Positions 1-9,030 of a DNA stretch of 64,000 nt are shown piece after piece. Location: the NCBI RefSeq assembly GCF_049340185.1, contig NZ_JBMPPC010000005.1:372001-436000 (forward strand), in the 5' to 3' direction. The position numbers and the translations under genes are program-made. The notes below the pieces were generated by a model. It searched no databases. It had not been told where the DNA came from and saw nothing but the letters and a program-made list of their open reading frames with translations. Numbering within the stretch: position 1 is the first letter of the stretch; each line of letters begins with the position of its first letter. Origin of the DNA: Undibacterium sp049340185. GTDB lineage: Bacteria > Pseudomonadota > Gammaproteobacteria > Burkholderiales > Burkholderiaceae_D.

Positions 1-483
1 ACTCAGATTTTTTGGTGAAAATAGAAGATCAATATCCGAACGCGCAGTGACATATGATAGTCCGGTAAGACGTTGCAACGCAGTCGAGCCAAAGACACGC
101 ATGTCCAGTGCCGGTGACGATGATGTCTTTAATGTGACGGGTAAGCTTGATAAGCTTGAAAAATGAGTGAGAGCTTGTTGCCATTCCCGTGGTGCAGTTT
201 CGATGATATTGCGTAAAGATAATGCAGGGCTTGATCGCGCAATCAGTGTTTTTTCTACGCGCAGAGCGATTCTTTGCTTATTGCCGTCGTGGTTGTTTGG
301 CGGTAAGGCCAGTCCAAGGCAGACGACCTCATCTCCGGCATCAGCATCATGCCGCCGTACAATCAGCGGCCAGTCACGTAGTCGCCATGTTTCGATCGCA
401 TGACGATGCTCGGGTGTCGCTGAGTTCCCTGCCTGTTGCCATCCATGGTCGGATAGCCAGACCAGATCATGGCGTGAGTACAT
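1..483 (-). CDS. mdcG: Malonate decarboxylase holo-ACP synthase MdcG (3' end off window)
   Basis: This is the first 161 codons of a reading frame that runs off the left edge. MdcG is a nucleotidyltransferase that attaches the phosphoribosyl-dephospho-CoA prosthetic group to the MdcC carrier protein. The visible part contains VFGSTALQRLTG followed by SDIDLLF, the G-S...D-x-D signature of the nucleotidyltransferase fold. I chose the ATG at 481-483 because it keeps the conserved frame and overlaps the end of mdcE by 17 bases, as expected in this tightly packed operon. An ATG slightly downstream (468-470) opens a different frame that stops soon. The C-terminal half is not visible. Confidence 0.9.
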   Translation of the reverse strand, partial: MYSRHDLVWLSDHGWQQAGNSATPEHRHAIETWRLRDWPLIVRRHDADAGDEVVCLGLALPPNNHDGNKQRIALRVEKTLIARSSPALSLRNIIETAPREWQQALTHFSSLSSLPVTLKTSSSPALDMRVFGSTALQRLTGLSYVTARSDIDLLFSPKNLS

Positions 484-1183
484 GCTGATCCGCGAGGATG
501 GCATCAATGACAGTCTGTGCTAATTGACGGCCCCCGCGCTGCTTGCCTGTTGCACTGCGCAGGTCGGTATTCTGTACATGCAACAGCGCTTGCTCAAGCT
601 GCGTCGATAAATCACCGTCCCAAATTCCTTGCACGCCACCCATGCGGAGATAATTTTCAGGTCCCGGTGCAAACACGGGATTGCTGATGGCGAGTTCGGT
701 CAGTCTCTCTTCCGACACTTTGGTAATCCTCGCCATCGCTGGCAGCCCCATTACGCGGATGGTCGCATCTGGCAATGCATAGCAGGCATCTGCCATCAAG
801 CCGCTGGTAATAAAGCCGCCAGACAATGCCTGGTCATACACCAGACTGATGACGCGGTGCCCTTTTCTGCGCGCGAGTTCTACACATTTTCCGAGGTGCG
901 CCATGTAGCTGTTAATACCCAGCATTTCGTCACGATGACGTAGTCGCTGGCCTTGCGTATCAACCAGCAAGAGTATCGGTCGCAGAGGATGTTGACGCAG
1001 GGTGTCGAGCACAAATGCTGCTTGCGCTAAGGCGATTTCGACGCCTATTGGCGCGTGATTTGTCGTGCCGACGACGGCAACTGTTTCTTGACGGGTTTGT
1101 CCGGTGCCGGATAAAAAACTTTCTTTCTCACTGATAGTATGTCCGAGCGGGAAAAGGGCATTTGCCAGTGTTTGCCATTGCAT
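467..1183 (-). CDS. mdcE: Malonate decarboxylase gamma subunit MdcE
   Basis: This protein (238 aa) is one half of the carboxy-lyase that removes CO2 from malonyl-S-ACP and regenerates acetyl-S-ACP in the biotin-independent cytosolic malonate decarboxylase. It has the crotonase/carboxyltransferase fold. Supporting features are the segment ILLLVDTQGQ near residue 85-95, the glycine pair in ALSGGFITSG (about 120-130) and a length close to family norm. Its ATG overlaps the stop codon of mdcD (TAATG), indicating translational coupling. It probably acts as a heterodimer with MdcD. Confidence 0.93.
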   Translation of the reverse strand: MQWQTLANALFPLGHTISEKESFLSGTGQTRQETVAVVGTTNHAPIGVEIALAQAAFVLDTLRQHPLRPILLLVDTQGQRLRHRDEMLGINSYMAHLGKCVELARRKGHRVISLVYDQALSGGFITSGLMADACYALPDATIRVMGLPAMARITKVSEERLTELAISNPVFAPGPENYLRMGGVQGIWDGDLSTQLEQALLHVQNTDLRSATGKQRGGRQLAQTVIDAILADQHVLTP

Positions 1184-2097
1184 TATGCGGCTCCCAGTCG
1201 GTGATGTTGCGCCTTGCTGATGAAATCACTGATCTCCAGCATCGGCATGTTGGCTGGATCATGCATGCCGAGTGCACGCCAGATGTCAAGCGGATCGCGC
1301 AATGTGCCGAAGGCATTAATCCGTTGCGCCAATAATTCCTGCTCACTCTCCAGTGCTCCTAGTGAAAGCGCAATTTGATCGCTGTGATCAGAACCGCTAG
1401 TCTGGAATACCTGAACGGCCTCAATTGCCGCAGCACGAAATGCCTCGACAGAGTCGGTCACGATTGCCTGACAATCACCAATTATATAGCGGTGCTTTCC
1501 GCCGGTTGTACGCCACACCAGTGCGCGATCACGCGAGTCGAATTCTTCCACACCATTTGCTGTCTCAATGACTTCCGGGCCAGACATGGCGAGGCGTGCT
1601 TCTTCTGACATCACGATCCAGTTTGCACAACGCGCAACGATGCCCATACCGCCAAAGCAGCCATTCGATCCACCGATTAAGACGATCACAGGAATACCCG
1701 CAGCGCGGGTATCAAGCACGGCGCGCATGACTTCAGATACTGCAATCAATCCTGCATTGGCCTCATGTAAACGTACGCCACCTGTTTCCAGCAACAAGAC
1801 GACGGCACACGGTTTTTCAATCACTGCCCGGCGTAACATGCCCACCAGTTTTGCACCATGGACTTCGCCCACGGCTCCCCCCATGAAGCCACCTTCTTGC
1901 GCTGCGATAAAAACAGTCTCGCCATGCAAGAGCGCCTTGCCAACTACTACGCCGTCGTCGAAGGCGACTGGCGCGTTCAGTTGTCCCAGATGAGGGCTGA
2001 TCACCCTGGCCGATGGAGGTAAAAATTCATCGAGGCTGTTCGGATCAAAGAGCTGTTGAATTCGCTCGCGGGCATTGCATTCGAGATAGCTGCTCAT
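1183..2097 (-). CDS. mdcD: Malonate decarboxylase beta subunit MdcD
   Basis: This is the second carboxyltransferase-like subunit (304 aa) of malonate decarboxylase, paired with MdcE to decarboxylate malonyl-S-ACP. The N-terminus (SYLECNARERIQQLFDPNS) and the glycine-rich oxyanion-hole stretches around GGFMGGAVGEVHG (about residue 70-82) and LIGGSNGCFGGMGI (about 140-153) are typical of acetyl-CoA carboxylase beta-like proteins. The start overlaps the mdcC stop by four bases (ATGA) and the stop overlaps the mdcE start, so the three genes form a coupled block. Confidence 0.94.
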   Translation of the reverse strand: MSSYLECNARERIQQLFDPNSLDEFLPPSARVISPHLGQLNAPVAFDDGVVVGKALLHGETVFIAAQEGGFMGGAVGEVHGAKLVGMLRRAVIEKPCAVVLLLETGGVRLHEANAGLIAVSEVMRAVLDTRAAGIPVIVLIGGSNGCFGGMGIVARCANWIVMSEEARLAMSGPEVIETANGVEEFDSRDRALVWRTTGGKHRYIIGDCQAIVTDSVEAFRAAAIEAVQVFQTSGSDHSDQIALSLGALESEQELLAQRINAFGTLRDPLDIWRALGMHDPANMPMLEISDFISKAQHHRLGAA

Positions 2098-2420
2098 GCT
2101 TGTGCTCCCTGTGGCTGGCCCAATAGTGTTTCTACCGCCTGATCCAAGCGCAGGCTGACGACTGCGGGTGTCGCTCCCATGTCGTTGATCGTAATCCTGA
2201 CATCGGCAAGCAACCAGCGCGCATTGAAATCCGTCATCACCGCAGCCCAGATCGCGCCAAAGCCAGTCGCCGCCGTATTGATCTCTATCACGCAGGCTTG
2301 CTGCTGCGGACAGGCTTCAATTAACACTTCCAGATTCCCTGAGCTGACTACGCCAACCAGTTCTGCTTGTTGCGGAACATGGCGATGGCCATGCTCGAAT
2401 CGATAAGATAAATGTTCCAT
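2094..2420 (-). CDS. mdcC: Malonate decarboxylase acyl carrier protein MdcC (delta subunit)
   Basis: This small acyl carrier protein (108 aa from the start chosen) carries acetyl or malonyl groups on a phosphoribosyl-dephospho-CoA arm. The motif VGVVSSGNLEVL matches the family VVGSGDxEVL signature, so Ser27 is the likely attachment site. The C-terminal NDMGATPAVVSLRLDQA is also typical. An upstream in-frame ATG at 2430-2432 would add four residues; I prefer the start MEHLSYRFEHG because family members begin the same way. A short hairpin (GTGAGA 2451-2456 pairing TCTCAC 2462-2467) lies in the gap after mdcA. No mdcB lies between mdcA and mdcC. Confidence 0.9.
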   Translation of the reverse strand: MEHLSYRFEHGHRHVPQQAELVGVVSSGNLEVLIEACPQQQACVIEINTAATGFGAIWAAVMTDFNARWLLADVRITINDMGATPAVVSLRLDQAVETLLGQPQGAQA

Positions 2421-2494
2421 TATCGCTTTCATTACTTTCTAATTTTACGGGTGAGATGCAGTCTCACAGATAGCTGTCTTCATTCGCTATTTAC

Positions 2495-4162
2495 TCACCA
2501 GTTCCGGAATCGTTTCGGCGGTTGATATAAATTACCTGATGCCCGCACCAGATCTTTCATTGATTTTGCTGCTAACAGATTTCTGGTCGCTAGACGCTTG
2601 TCGATACCGAGATCTTCTGCGCGCTGAATGATGCCGCGATCCCGTAAATTCTCGACCATGCGCTTATCGCGTGCCAGACCGACTGCGGTATAGCCTGCGA
2701 CACCGCGGATGGCCTGTTCGCGCTCTTCATCATTGCGGCAGAGCAGTAAATTAGCAATACCTTCTTCCGTCAAAATATGTGTGACATCGTCGCCGTAGAT
2801 CATGACTGGCGGGATTTCCATCTTTGCCTGCTCCGCTAATTCCCAGGCATCGAGCTGATCGACAAATGCTGGTTGCATATGTTCTCTGAAAGTTTCGACG
2901 ATCTGCACCACCAGTTTTTGTCCACGCGGGATTACATTTTTCCCCTGACGTGCTTGCTGACCTGCCTTAATCCAGGCGGGACTGGCATGGCGGCGACCAC
3001 GCGCATCGGCCCCCATGTTTGGCGCGCCGCCAAAACCCGCGATTCTGCCAAGCGTTGCGGTTGATGAATTAGCTTGTAAATCGATTTGTAGAGTCGATCC
3101 GATAAACATATCGCAGGCATAGTGCCCGGCTGCCTGGCATAGCCCGCGGTTGCTGCGCATGGAGCCATCCGGTCCGACAAAAAACACATCGGGCCTGGCG
3201 CGGATGTAGTCTTCCATCCCCAGCTCGGACCCGAATGAATAGACCGATTCGACAAAGCCTGCCTCAATCGCCGGGATCAGGGCAGGGTGGGGATTGAGCG
3301 CCCAGTGACTGGCGATTTTGCCTTTCAGTCCCAGCGATTCTGCATAGGTAGGTAGCAATAATTCGATAGCGGCGGTGTCGAAACCGATACCATGGTTCAG
3401 GCGCTTGACGCCGTATTCTGCGTAGATCCCTTTGATCGCCATCATGGCCATCAATACCTGTATTTCTGAAATCTGTGCCGGATCGCGGGTGAACAGCGGT
3501 TCGATGTAATACGGATTCGGTGCCTCAACGACAAAGTCAATCCAGTCGCCGGGAATGTCAACGCGCGGCAAGACATCCATGATCTGATTCACCTGCACAA
3601 TTACGATGCCGTTTTTGAATGCGGTTGCTTCCACAATTGCTGGAGTGTCTTCGGTGTTCGGACCGGTATACAAATTGCCGTGACGATCAGCAGCTTCTGC
3701 GGCGATCAGTGATACCCGTGGCGTCAGGTCGATAAAGTAACGGCTGAATAATTCGAGATACGTATGGATCGCACCGATATTCAGTTTACCCGCACTGACG
3801 AGCTTGGCGACGCGTCCGGCCTGCGGCCCGGAGAACGAAAAATCGAGGCGCGATGCAATGCCCCGTTCAAAAATATCCAGATGCTCAGGTAAGGCCAGCA
3901 CCGATTGCAGCATATGCAGATCATGAATCCGCGCAGGATCTAGCCTTGCTAATGATTGCCCGAGGAAGTCGGCTTGCTTCTGATTATTGCCCTCAAGGCA
4001 GATTCTGTCGCCGCACTCAATGACCTGATGAAGCAGATCGATGATGCGCGCCGCCGGCAGAATTTTCCCGGTCAGGCTCTGATCCAGAGTATCCCGCGCA
4101 CGCGTCAATCGTTGCTGACGATTCTCTTGCAAAGTATTCCAGACCTGCGGACGCGCACCCAT
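2495..4162 (-). CDS. mdcA: Malonate decarboxylase alpha subunit MdcA
   Basis: MdcA (555 aa) is the acetyl-S-ACP:malonate ACP transferase, a CoA-transferase-like protein that loads malonate onto MdcC. The whole length is consistent with the family (about 550 aa), including the stretch GGAPNMGADARGRRHASPAW around residue 380-400 and the C-terminal LYQPPKRFRNW. A longer frame opens at 4219, but I chose the ATG at 4160-4162: it gives the family-like start MGARPQVWNTL and overlaps the stop of the upstream transporter gene as TAATG. This coupling of uptake and degradation genes supports malonate as the TRAP substrate. Confidence 0.95.
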   Translation of the reverse strand: MGARPQVWNTLQENRQQRLTRARDTLDQSLTGKILPAARIIDLLHQVIECGDRICLEGNNQKQADFLGQSLARLDPARIHDLHMLQSVLALPEHLDIFERGIASRLDFSFSGPQAGRVAKLVSAGKLNIGAIHTYLELFSRYFIDLTPRVSLIAAEAADRHGNLYTGPNTEDTPAIVEATAFKNGIVIVQVNQIMDVLPRVDIPGDWIDFVVEAPNPYYIEPLFTRDPAQISEIQVLMAMMAIKGIYAEYGVKRLNHGIGFDTAAIELLLPTYAESLGLKGKIASHWALNPHPALIPAIEAGFVESVYSFGSELGMEDYIRARPDVFFVGPDGSMRSNRGLCQAAGHYACDMFIGSTLQIDLQANSSTATLGRIAGFGGAPNMGADARGRRHASPAWIKAGQQARQGKNVIPRGQKLVVQIVETFREHMQPAFVDQLDAWELAEQAKMEIPPVMIYGDDVTHILTEEGIANLLLCRNDEEREQAIRGVAGYTAVGLARDKRMVENLRDRGIIQRAEDLGIDKRLATRNLLAAKSMKDLVRASGNLYQPPKRFRNW

Positions 4163-5511
4163 TATTTCACTCCCATGATGGTATTCGGCAGGCCGACTGC
4201 GATCCCCGGAAATAGGCATAGCAACAACACGGCAAGGAACATCAAGGCCACGAAAGGCATCACACCCCAGATCACATCCTTGAGCGGAATATCGGGCGCA
4301 ATATTTTTGATCACAAAAATATTCAAGCCTACCGGCGGATGGATCAGCCCCATCTCCATGACGACCGTCATCACGATACCGAACCAGATCAGATCAAAGC
4401 CAGCCGCCTTCAGCGGAGGCAGGATGATCGGTGCCGTCATCAGGATGATCGATACCGGTGGTAAGAAAAATCCAAATACAATCACCATCGCCAGTATCAC
4501 TGCCAGCAATATCCATTTGGATAAATGCATATCGACTACCCATTGTGCGGCGGATTGGCTGATATGCAGATAGCTCATCACATACGAATACAGCAGTGAC
4601 ATACCGATGATCAGGAGCAGCATGGTTGACTCTTTGATCGTCGAGGTCAGGATCGGCCGCAGATCTTTTGGTCTCCATACGCCGTACACCACGGCGATCA
4701 ATGCCATCGCCAACAGGGCGCCCAGACCAGCCGTTTCGGATGGTGTAGCGAAGCCGCCATACAGCGCCACCATGACACCAATTAGCAAGATCACAAATGG
4801 TAAAACACGTGGCAGCATTTCGACTTTTTGCGCCAGGGTGAAATGCTCTTTTTCCAGATAGGCCGATTCTGTACCCGACTGTTCATAGGCGATCAGGGCG
4901 AGCCGATATTCTTTGCGTGCGCGGTAGACGGCATAACCGGCAAACAGCACGACCAGCAATACGCCGGGACCGACACCTGCGAGAAACAGGCGTCCCAGAG
5001 ATTGCTCGGCCGCGACTGCATACAAGATCATCGTAATCGAGGGCGGCAATAAAATACCCAGGGTTCCGCCTGCTGCAATAATACCGGCGGCAAATCCTGG
5101 TGAGTAACCACGTTTGCGCATTTCAGGTATGCCAGCAGAGCCGATGGCAGAGCACGTCGCTGGTGATGAACCCGCCATCGCCGCGAACAGCGCACAGGCA
5201 ACCACGTTGGCAATGCCGAGGCCACCGGGGACTTTATGCAGCCAGGTATGGATTGCTGAATACAAGTCTTTACCCGCAGGTGATTTACCGATTGCCGCAC
5301 CTTTTAAGATGAATAAGGGAATCGACAATAAAGTAATCGATGCCATTTCCTCATACACGTTTTGGGTCACGGTATCCAGCGATGAGGCGGGCATAAAAAA
5401 GTACATAAAACTCGCCGCCACAATGCCTAACGCAAACGCAATCGGCATCCCGGAGAACATCACAACCAGAGTCACCGCGCCATATAAAGCGCCTAAGCTC
5501 AGTTCACTCAT
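4162..5511 (-). CDS. TRAP transporter large membrane subunit, probable malonate uptake (DctM/MatM type)
   Basis: This 449-aa protein is the 12-TM DctM subunit of a tripartite ATP-independent periplasmic transporter, the sodium-coupled channel component. Family signs include PIAFALGIVAASF in the first helix, FAAMAGSSPATCSAIGSAGIPEM (about residue 100-122), GILLPPSITMILYAV and the C-terminal MEMGLIHPPVGLNIFV. The start at 5509-5511 overlaps the DctQ stop as ATGA; a 33-residue longer frame upstream lacks family character. Its stop overlaps mdcA. MatPQM TRAP systems for malonate are known in rhizobia, so malonate is the likely substrate, though specificity cannot be read from this subunit. Confidence 0.93.
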   Translation of the reverse strand: MSELSLGALYGAVTLVVMFSGMPIAFALGIVAASFMYFFMPASSLDTVTQNVYEEMASITLLSIPLFILKGAAIGKSPAGKDLYSAIHTWLHKVPGGLGIANVVACALFAAMAGSSPATCSAIGSAGIPEMRKRGYSPGFAAGIIAAGGTLGILLPPSITMILYAVAAEQSLGRLFLAGVGPGVLLVVLFAGYAVYRARKEYRLALIAYEQSGTESAYLEKEHFTLAQKVEMLPRVLPFVILLIGVMVALYGGFATPSETAGLGALLAMALIAVVYGVWRPKDLRPILTSTIKESTMLLLIIGMSLLYSYVMSYLHISQSAAQWVVDMHLSKWILLAVILAMVIVFGFFLPPVSIILMTAPIILPPLKAAGFDLIWFGIVMTVVMEMGLIHPPVGLNIFVIKNIAPDIPLKDVIWGVMPFVALMFLAVLLLCLFPGIAVGLPNTIMGVK

Positions 5512-6062
5512 CTGGCACCTCGCTTGTTGGTCAGGCGCGCCAAAACCTGCACAAAAATTTGTAATGTCAGCAGCGACATGCCGAACGCCATCATGCCGTA
5601 AGGAATCCACAACGGCGGTGCAAAAGTCGATGTCGTGGTTTGGCCATCGACAAAGGCTTCATGCCAAAGCGTCCAGGATTTCCATGAAAAAAATGCACAA
5701 AACAGAAACGACAGCACATCCACCATCAACATGCGAAACGCGTTGACTTTCGCCGGTAACAGCGAGGCAAGCGCCTCGATCCCGATGTGGCCGCGATACG
5801 ACTGCACATAGGCAGTGCAGAAAAAAGTGACGCCGACCAGCATGAATACGGACGCCTCATCCTGCCAATCTGTCGGGGCTTTAAAAAAATAGCGACTGAT
5901 GACGGAATAGGTCAATATGCATGCCGTCAGTACCAGTGCCAGCATCGATAGATTCATCAGGAATTGATTGAAATGATCGAGCAGGCGTGATCCCACTGCA
6001 ATCAGTTTCTGGTCAGGGATCGCGGGGCCTTTGGCAGGCTCCATTTCAAATCCGTGACTCAT
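5508..6062 (-). CDS. TRAP transporter small membrane subunit (DctQ/MatQ type)
   Basis: This 184-aa protein has four predicted membrane helices (about residues 33-57, 72-90, 111-131 and 151-173), as in the DctQ family, which bridges the periplasmic binding protein and the large DctM channel. The second helix region contains DWQDEASVFMLVGVTFFCTA, matching the usual W-x-(E/D)-E motif. It sits between the DctP and DctM genes with four-base ATGA overlaps at both ends. Confidence 0.92.
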   Translation of the reverse strand: MSHGFEMEPAKGPAIPDQKLIAVGSRLLDHFNQFLMNLSMLALVLTACILTYSVISRYFFKAPTDWQDEASVFMLVGVTFFCTAYVQSYRGHIGIEALASLLPAKVNAFRMLMVDVLSFLFCAFFSWKSWTLWHEAFVDGQTTTSTFAPPLWIPYGMMAFGMSLLTLQIFVQVLARLTNKRGAR

Positions 6063-7081
6063 AATGTTTTCTCCGCCAGCTTCAGCAATTTGGCGCAGTT
6101 CTCATTCTTTTCGCCATAATCTTTCCATGCGGTGGTACGTGCAATGGCTTGCCATTTTTTGAGTGTAGCCGGATTCAGGTCGGCGACTTTCGCACCGGCT
6201 TTTTGATACACAGCCGCCACCAGTGAATCGTCGAGCTGGGCAGATTTACGGGCAAAGGCTTCGAGCTCGCCGCCGACGGCCATGATGGTGGCCTGTTGAT
6301 CTTTGCTGAGTTTATCGAACACAATTTTCGACATCATCAATGGCTCGAACATGAACCAGTACGCGCCGGTACGTCCGGTGGTCAGGCTCTTCGATACTTC
6401 TTCCAGGCGGAAGGAAATCAGCGATGTCGATGAGGTCAGGGCGGCATCCATTGCACCGGTTTGCATCGCGGCATAAATTTCATTCGATGGCAGCGATACC
6501 ACGGCGGCGCCTGCGGCTTTCAGGATCAGATCCATCTCACGCGAGCCGCCACGGACTTTCATGCCTTTGGCATCGTCCGGATCGACGATGGGTTTGCCGC
6601 GCGATGCAACACCCCCGGCTTGCCAGATCCAGCTCACGACCACAATGCCTTTATCGAGCAAAATGCGGTTGAGTTCTTTGCCTACTTCGGCATTTTTCCA
6701 GCTATAGCCTTGTTCATAGGACGTCACCAGACCGGGCATCAGGCCGATATTGACTTCGGGAACTTCGCCGCCCGCATACGACAGCGGCACCAGCGACAGA
6801 TCGAGTGCGCCTTTGCGCATGGATGAAAACTGGGCATTGGTTTTCATCAATGAGGAGCCAGGATAGATTTCGAACTTCAGACTACCTTTAGAGCGTTTCT
6901 CGACCTCGGTGGCAAACATGCGGCACAGACGATCGCGAAAATCACCTTCGTTCACCGTACCCCCCGGGAATTGGTGCGAAATCTTCAGCGCTGCGGTTTG
7001 CGCCCAAGAGGTGGACATAGTAAAAAACGGGCTGGCAGCAATAGCAGCAAGCACGGCTCTGCGGGTAGAAAGTGTGGACAT
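6059..7081 (-). CDS. TRAP transporter periplasmic solute-binding protein (DctP/MatP type)
   Basis: This 340-aa DctP-family protein would capture the dicarboxylate (probably malonate) in the periplasm. The start at 7079-7081 follows AGGAGA with good spacing; a 12-residue longer frame exists but lacks such a site. The N-terminus STRRAVLAAIAASPFFTM...SWAQ is a signal peptide with twin arginines, so Tat export is possible, with cleavage probably after SWAQ or just before. Family signs include GGTVNEGDFRDRLCRMFA, the conserved arginine segment MKVRGGSREMDLILKAAGA (about residue 155-172) and LPSNEIYAAMQTGAMDAA. It is the first gene of the operon. Confidence 0.93.
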   Translation of the reverse strand: MSTLSTRRAVLAAIAASPFFTMSTSWAQTAALKISHQFPGGTVNEGDFRDRLCRMFATEVEKRSKGSLKFEIYPGSSLMKTNAQFSSMRKGALDLSLVPLSYAGGEVPEVNIGLMPGLVTSYEQGYSWKNAEVGKELNRILLDKGIVVVSWIWQAGGVASRGKPIVDPDDAKGMKVRGGSREMDLILKAAGAAVVSLPSNEIYAAMQTGAMDAALTSSTSLISFRLEEVSKSLTTGRTGAYWFMFEPLMMSKIVFDKLSKDQQATIMAVGGELEAFARKSAQLDDSLVAAVYQKAGAKVADLNPATLKKWQAIARTTAWKDYGEKNENCAKLLKLAEKTL

Positions 7082-7238
7082 GTTGTCTCCTGGATTGAAG
7101 GGATGAGTCGCTTGCATTGCCGTGATTCAGTGATCTTGCATGCATAATTTATTTTTGTGTATACAAGATATATCTCAAATAAATACAAAGCAAGTGTATT
7201 TGTACATATAATGAGCAAAATTACACAAAGGAGGCGTT
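7082..7238. promoter_or_regulatory. Divergent control region of the malonate operon and its GntR regulator
   Basis: This 157-bp AT-rich gap separates the leftward transporter/mdc operon from the rightward GntR gene. It contains TTGTGTATACAAG at 7155-7167, a near-palindrome of the kind bound by GntR/FCD regulators, and a related half-site TTGTACA near 7199-7205. A strong Shine-Dalgarno AAAGGAGG lies at 7227-7234 in front of the regulator. Operator assignment is inference from position and symmetry. Confidence 0.5.
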
Positions 7239-7916
7239 TTGCTTACCCCCACCTTAAAAAGTCGCTCACAGAGTCTGCGTGAATCCATCGAGGAAATGAT
7301 TGCCATCGGCAAATTGCTTCCCGGCCAGCATCTGGATGAGACCGAGCTGGCAAATGAGTTTGGCGTCTCCCGCACACCAATCCGCGAGACGCTGATACAA
7401 CTAGCCTCGATGGGTGTAGTGGTGATTCGTCCGCGGCGTGGTGCGGTCGTTGCCGAGCTGGGGCCGCAGCAATTGGTTGAAATGTTTGAGGTGATGGCGG
7501 AGTTCGAGGCGATGTGCGGCAGGCTTGCTGCACGCCGCATGACACTCGCAGAACAGCAAGATTTGCTGGCTGCTCACCAGGCCTGTAAAGACGCCAGTGC
7601 AGCGCAGAACTCAGACGATTATTTCTATTGCAACGAGACCTTTCATCAGATCATCTATCAGGGCAGCCACAATGCTTTTTTGGCCGAACAGGCGATGGCA
7701 TTGCATCGGCGCCTGCGTCATTACCGTCGCTTGCAACTCCGCGTGCGTGATCGCGTCAGCGCTTCATTTTCTGAGCACGACGGCGTGGTTCAGGCCATTC
7801 TGGCGGGAGACGGTGAGCTGACGGCAGAGTTATTACGTGGCCATATTATGATCCAGGGGCAGCGATTTGCTGATCTGATGGCGTCTTTGCCCAAGGCGCA
7901 GGCGGCTGGAAAATAA
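7239..7916 (+). CDS. GntR/FCD-family regulator of the malonate operon
   Basis: This 225-aa protein has an N-terminal winged helix (about residues 10-75, with LANEFGVSRTPIRETLIQLASMG as recognition region) and a C-terminal all-helical FCD ligand domain (about 85-215). Divergent placement next to the malonate genes suggests it senses malonate or malonyl-CoA, like the GntR-type regulators MatR and MdcY. The start is a TTG at 7239, four bases behind AAAGGAGG; no ATG in frame lies nearby, so the rare start may keep the repressor level low. Confidence 0.88.
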   Translation: MLTPTLKSRSQSLRESIEEMIAIGKLLPGQHLDETELANEFGVSRTPIRETLIQLASMGVVVIRPRRGAVVAELGPQQLVEMFEVMAEFEAMCGRLAARRMTLAEQQDLLAAHQACKDASAAQNSDDYFYCNETFHQIIYQGSHNAFLAEQAMALHRRLRHYRRLQLRVRDRVSASFSEHDGVVQAILAGDGELTAELLRGHIMIQGQRFADLMASLPKAQAAGK

Positions 7917-7950
7917 TTTCCCTATAAGGTGTCAGGTTGTTTTAAATAGA

Positions 7951-8037
7951 TATACTCCCCTATATTTTTCATCAAACATGGGATTATCCGCTTATTTTAC
8001 TTAGGCATTGAAAATATACTCACCATGAGTATATTTT
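7951..8037. promoter_or_regulatory. TATACTCC motif plus 11-bp palindrome in a 428-bp gene-free interval
   Basis: The interval 7917-8344 has no credible gene. It holds TATACTCCCC at 7951-7960 and, 51 bases on, a perfect inverted repeat AAAATATACTC (8011-8021) and GAGTATATTTT (8027-8037) with loop ACCAT, followed by more T residues. The hairpin could end transcription of the GntR gene or be an operator. The same TATACTCCCC word with an inverted partner occurs near 29.8 kb and 53.4 kb. I see nothing else convincing up to the nitroreductase start. Confidence 0.5.
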
Positions 8038-8344
8038 TTTAAGCTGATTTTCGACGAATTTTCAACCGCGTTGCCGCTTCCAATGTCTCCCAGATATCGC
8101 CACGCTATTGTCAAATAGCCTGAGCGTCCTTATATGCGGTCAGTATCTGAATTGCAGGGCAGGCAAATACGCAAAATCGGCGTCAATGCTATGCTCACCA
8201 AGGTAGTAAAAACACATTGCATCCGATTGAATTGTTCTTCATCGTTTTTCATTGTTATTAAACCTAAAGACCGGAGCCGGGTTGATATCAGCCCGACTTA
8301 AACACGAATCCATCCATTTAAAAACTACATATTGAAAGAAATCC

Positions 8345-8983
8345 ATGTCTGATTTGATCCAAAAACTGAAATGGCGCTACGCTACCAAAAAGATGAACCC
8401 GGCAAAAGCAGTGCCGCAAGACAAAGTGGACCGCATCCTCGAAGCGGCACGCCTGACCGCCACCTCCAGCGGCCTGCAACCTTACGAAATCTTTGTCGTC
8501 ACCAATCCGGAAGTGCGCGAAAAAATCAAACCAGTCGCCTGGAACCAAGGTCAGATCACCGACTGCTCCCACCTGCTGGTATTCGCTGCATGGGACAACT
8601 ACACCGCAGATCGCATCAATATGATGTTTGACCTGACCAACGACGAACGTGGCTTTAAAAACGAAGGCTGGGAAAACTATCGCCAGATGCTGCTCAGCAC
8701 CTACCCGGCACGCGATGCCGAAGTCAACTATCAGCACGCCGCACGTCAAGCCTACATCGGCCTGGGATCAGCCCTGATCGCCGCAGCTTATGAAGAAGTC
8801 GACAGTACGCCAATGGAAGGTTTCGATCCAAAAGCCGTCGATGAAATTCTGGGTCTGAAAGAACGCGGCCTGCGCAGCGTCGTGATCCTGCCACTGGGGT
8901 ATCGTGAAGAAGACAAAGACTGGCTGGTCAATCTGAAAAAAGTACGCCGTCCGAATGAGAAGTTTGTGACTGAAGTGAAGTAA
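8345..8983 (+). CDS. NAD(P)H-dependent nitroreductase-family oxidoreductase (NfsB-like)
   Basis: This 212-aa FMN-dependent flavoprotein belongs to the nitroreductase family, which reduces nitroaromatics, quinones or related acceptors with NAD(P)H. Signs are the N-terminal KWRYATKKMNPAKAVP (FMN-phosphate binding), AARLTATSSGLQPYEIFVV (about residue 34-52) and the C-terminal LPLGYREEDKDWL. Length fits the NfsB group. It is preceded by a weak ribosome site (GAAAGAA) and stands alone. The physiological substrate is not evident. Confidence 0.88.
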   Translation: MSDLIQKLKWRYATKKMNPAKAVPQDKVDRILEAARLTATSSGLQPYEIFVVTNPEVREKIKPVAWNQGQITDCSHLLVFAAWDNYTADRINMMFDLTNDERGFKNEGWENYRQMLLSTYPARDAEVNYQHAARQAYIGLGSALIAAAYEEVDSTPMEGFDPKAVDEILGLKERGLRSVVILPLGYREEDKDWLVNLKKVRRPNEKFVTEVK

Positions 8984-8993
8984 GTTGTTTCAA

Positions 8994-9030
8994 GGCAGTC
9001 AGCCAGCATCATTTGGGCTGACTGACTGCC
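8994..9030 (+). terminator. Possible hairpin terminator after the nitroreductase gene
   Basis: GGCAGTCAGCC (8994-9004) pairs with GGCTGACTGCC sequence within 9016-9030, with a four-base bulge (repeat of GACT). There is no T-run behind it, so it may be a weak or Rho-assisted terminator. Confidence 0.4.

Noticed and set aside
3956..4573. 205-codon frame on the plus strand
   Set aside because: It is antisense to mdcA and the transporter gene, which have clear family motifs; no ribosome site or family signature.
5114..5746. 210-codon frame on the plus strand
   Set aside because: It is antisense to the coupled TRAP membrane genes and reflects codon bias only.
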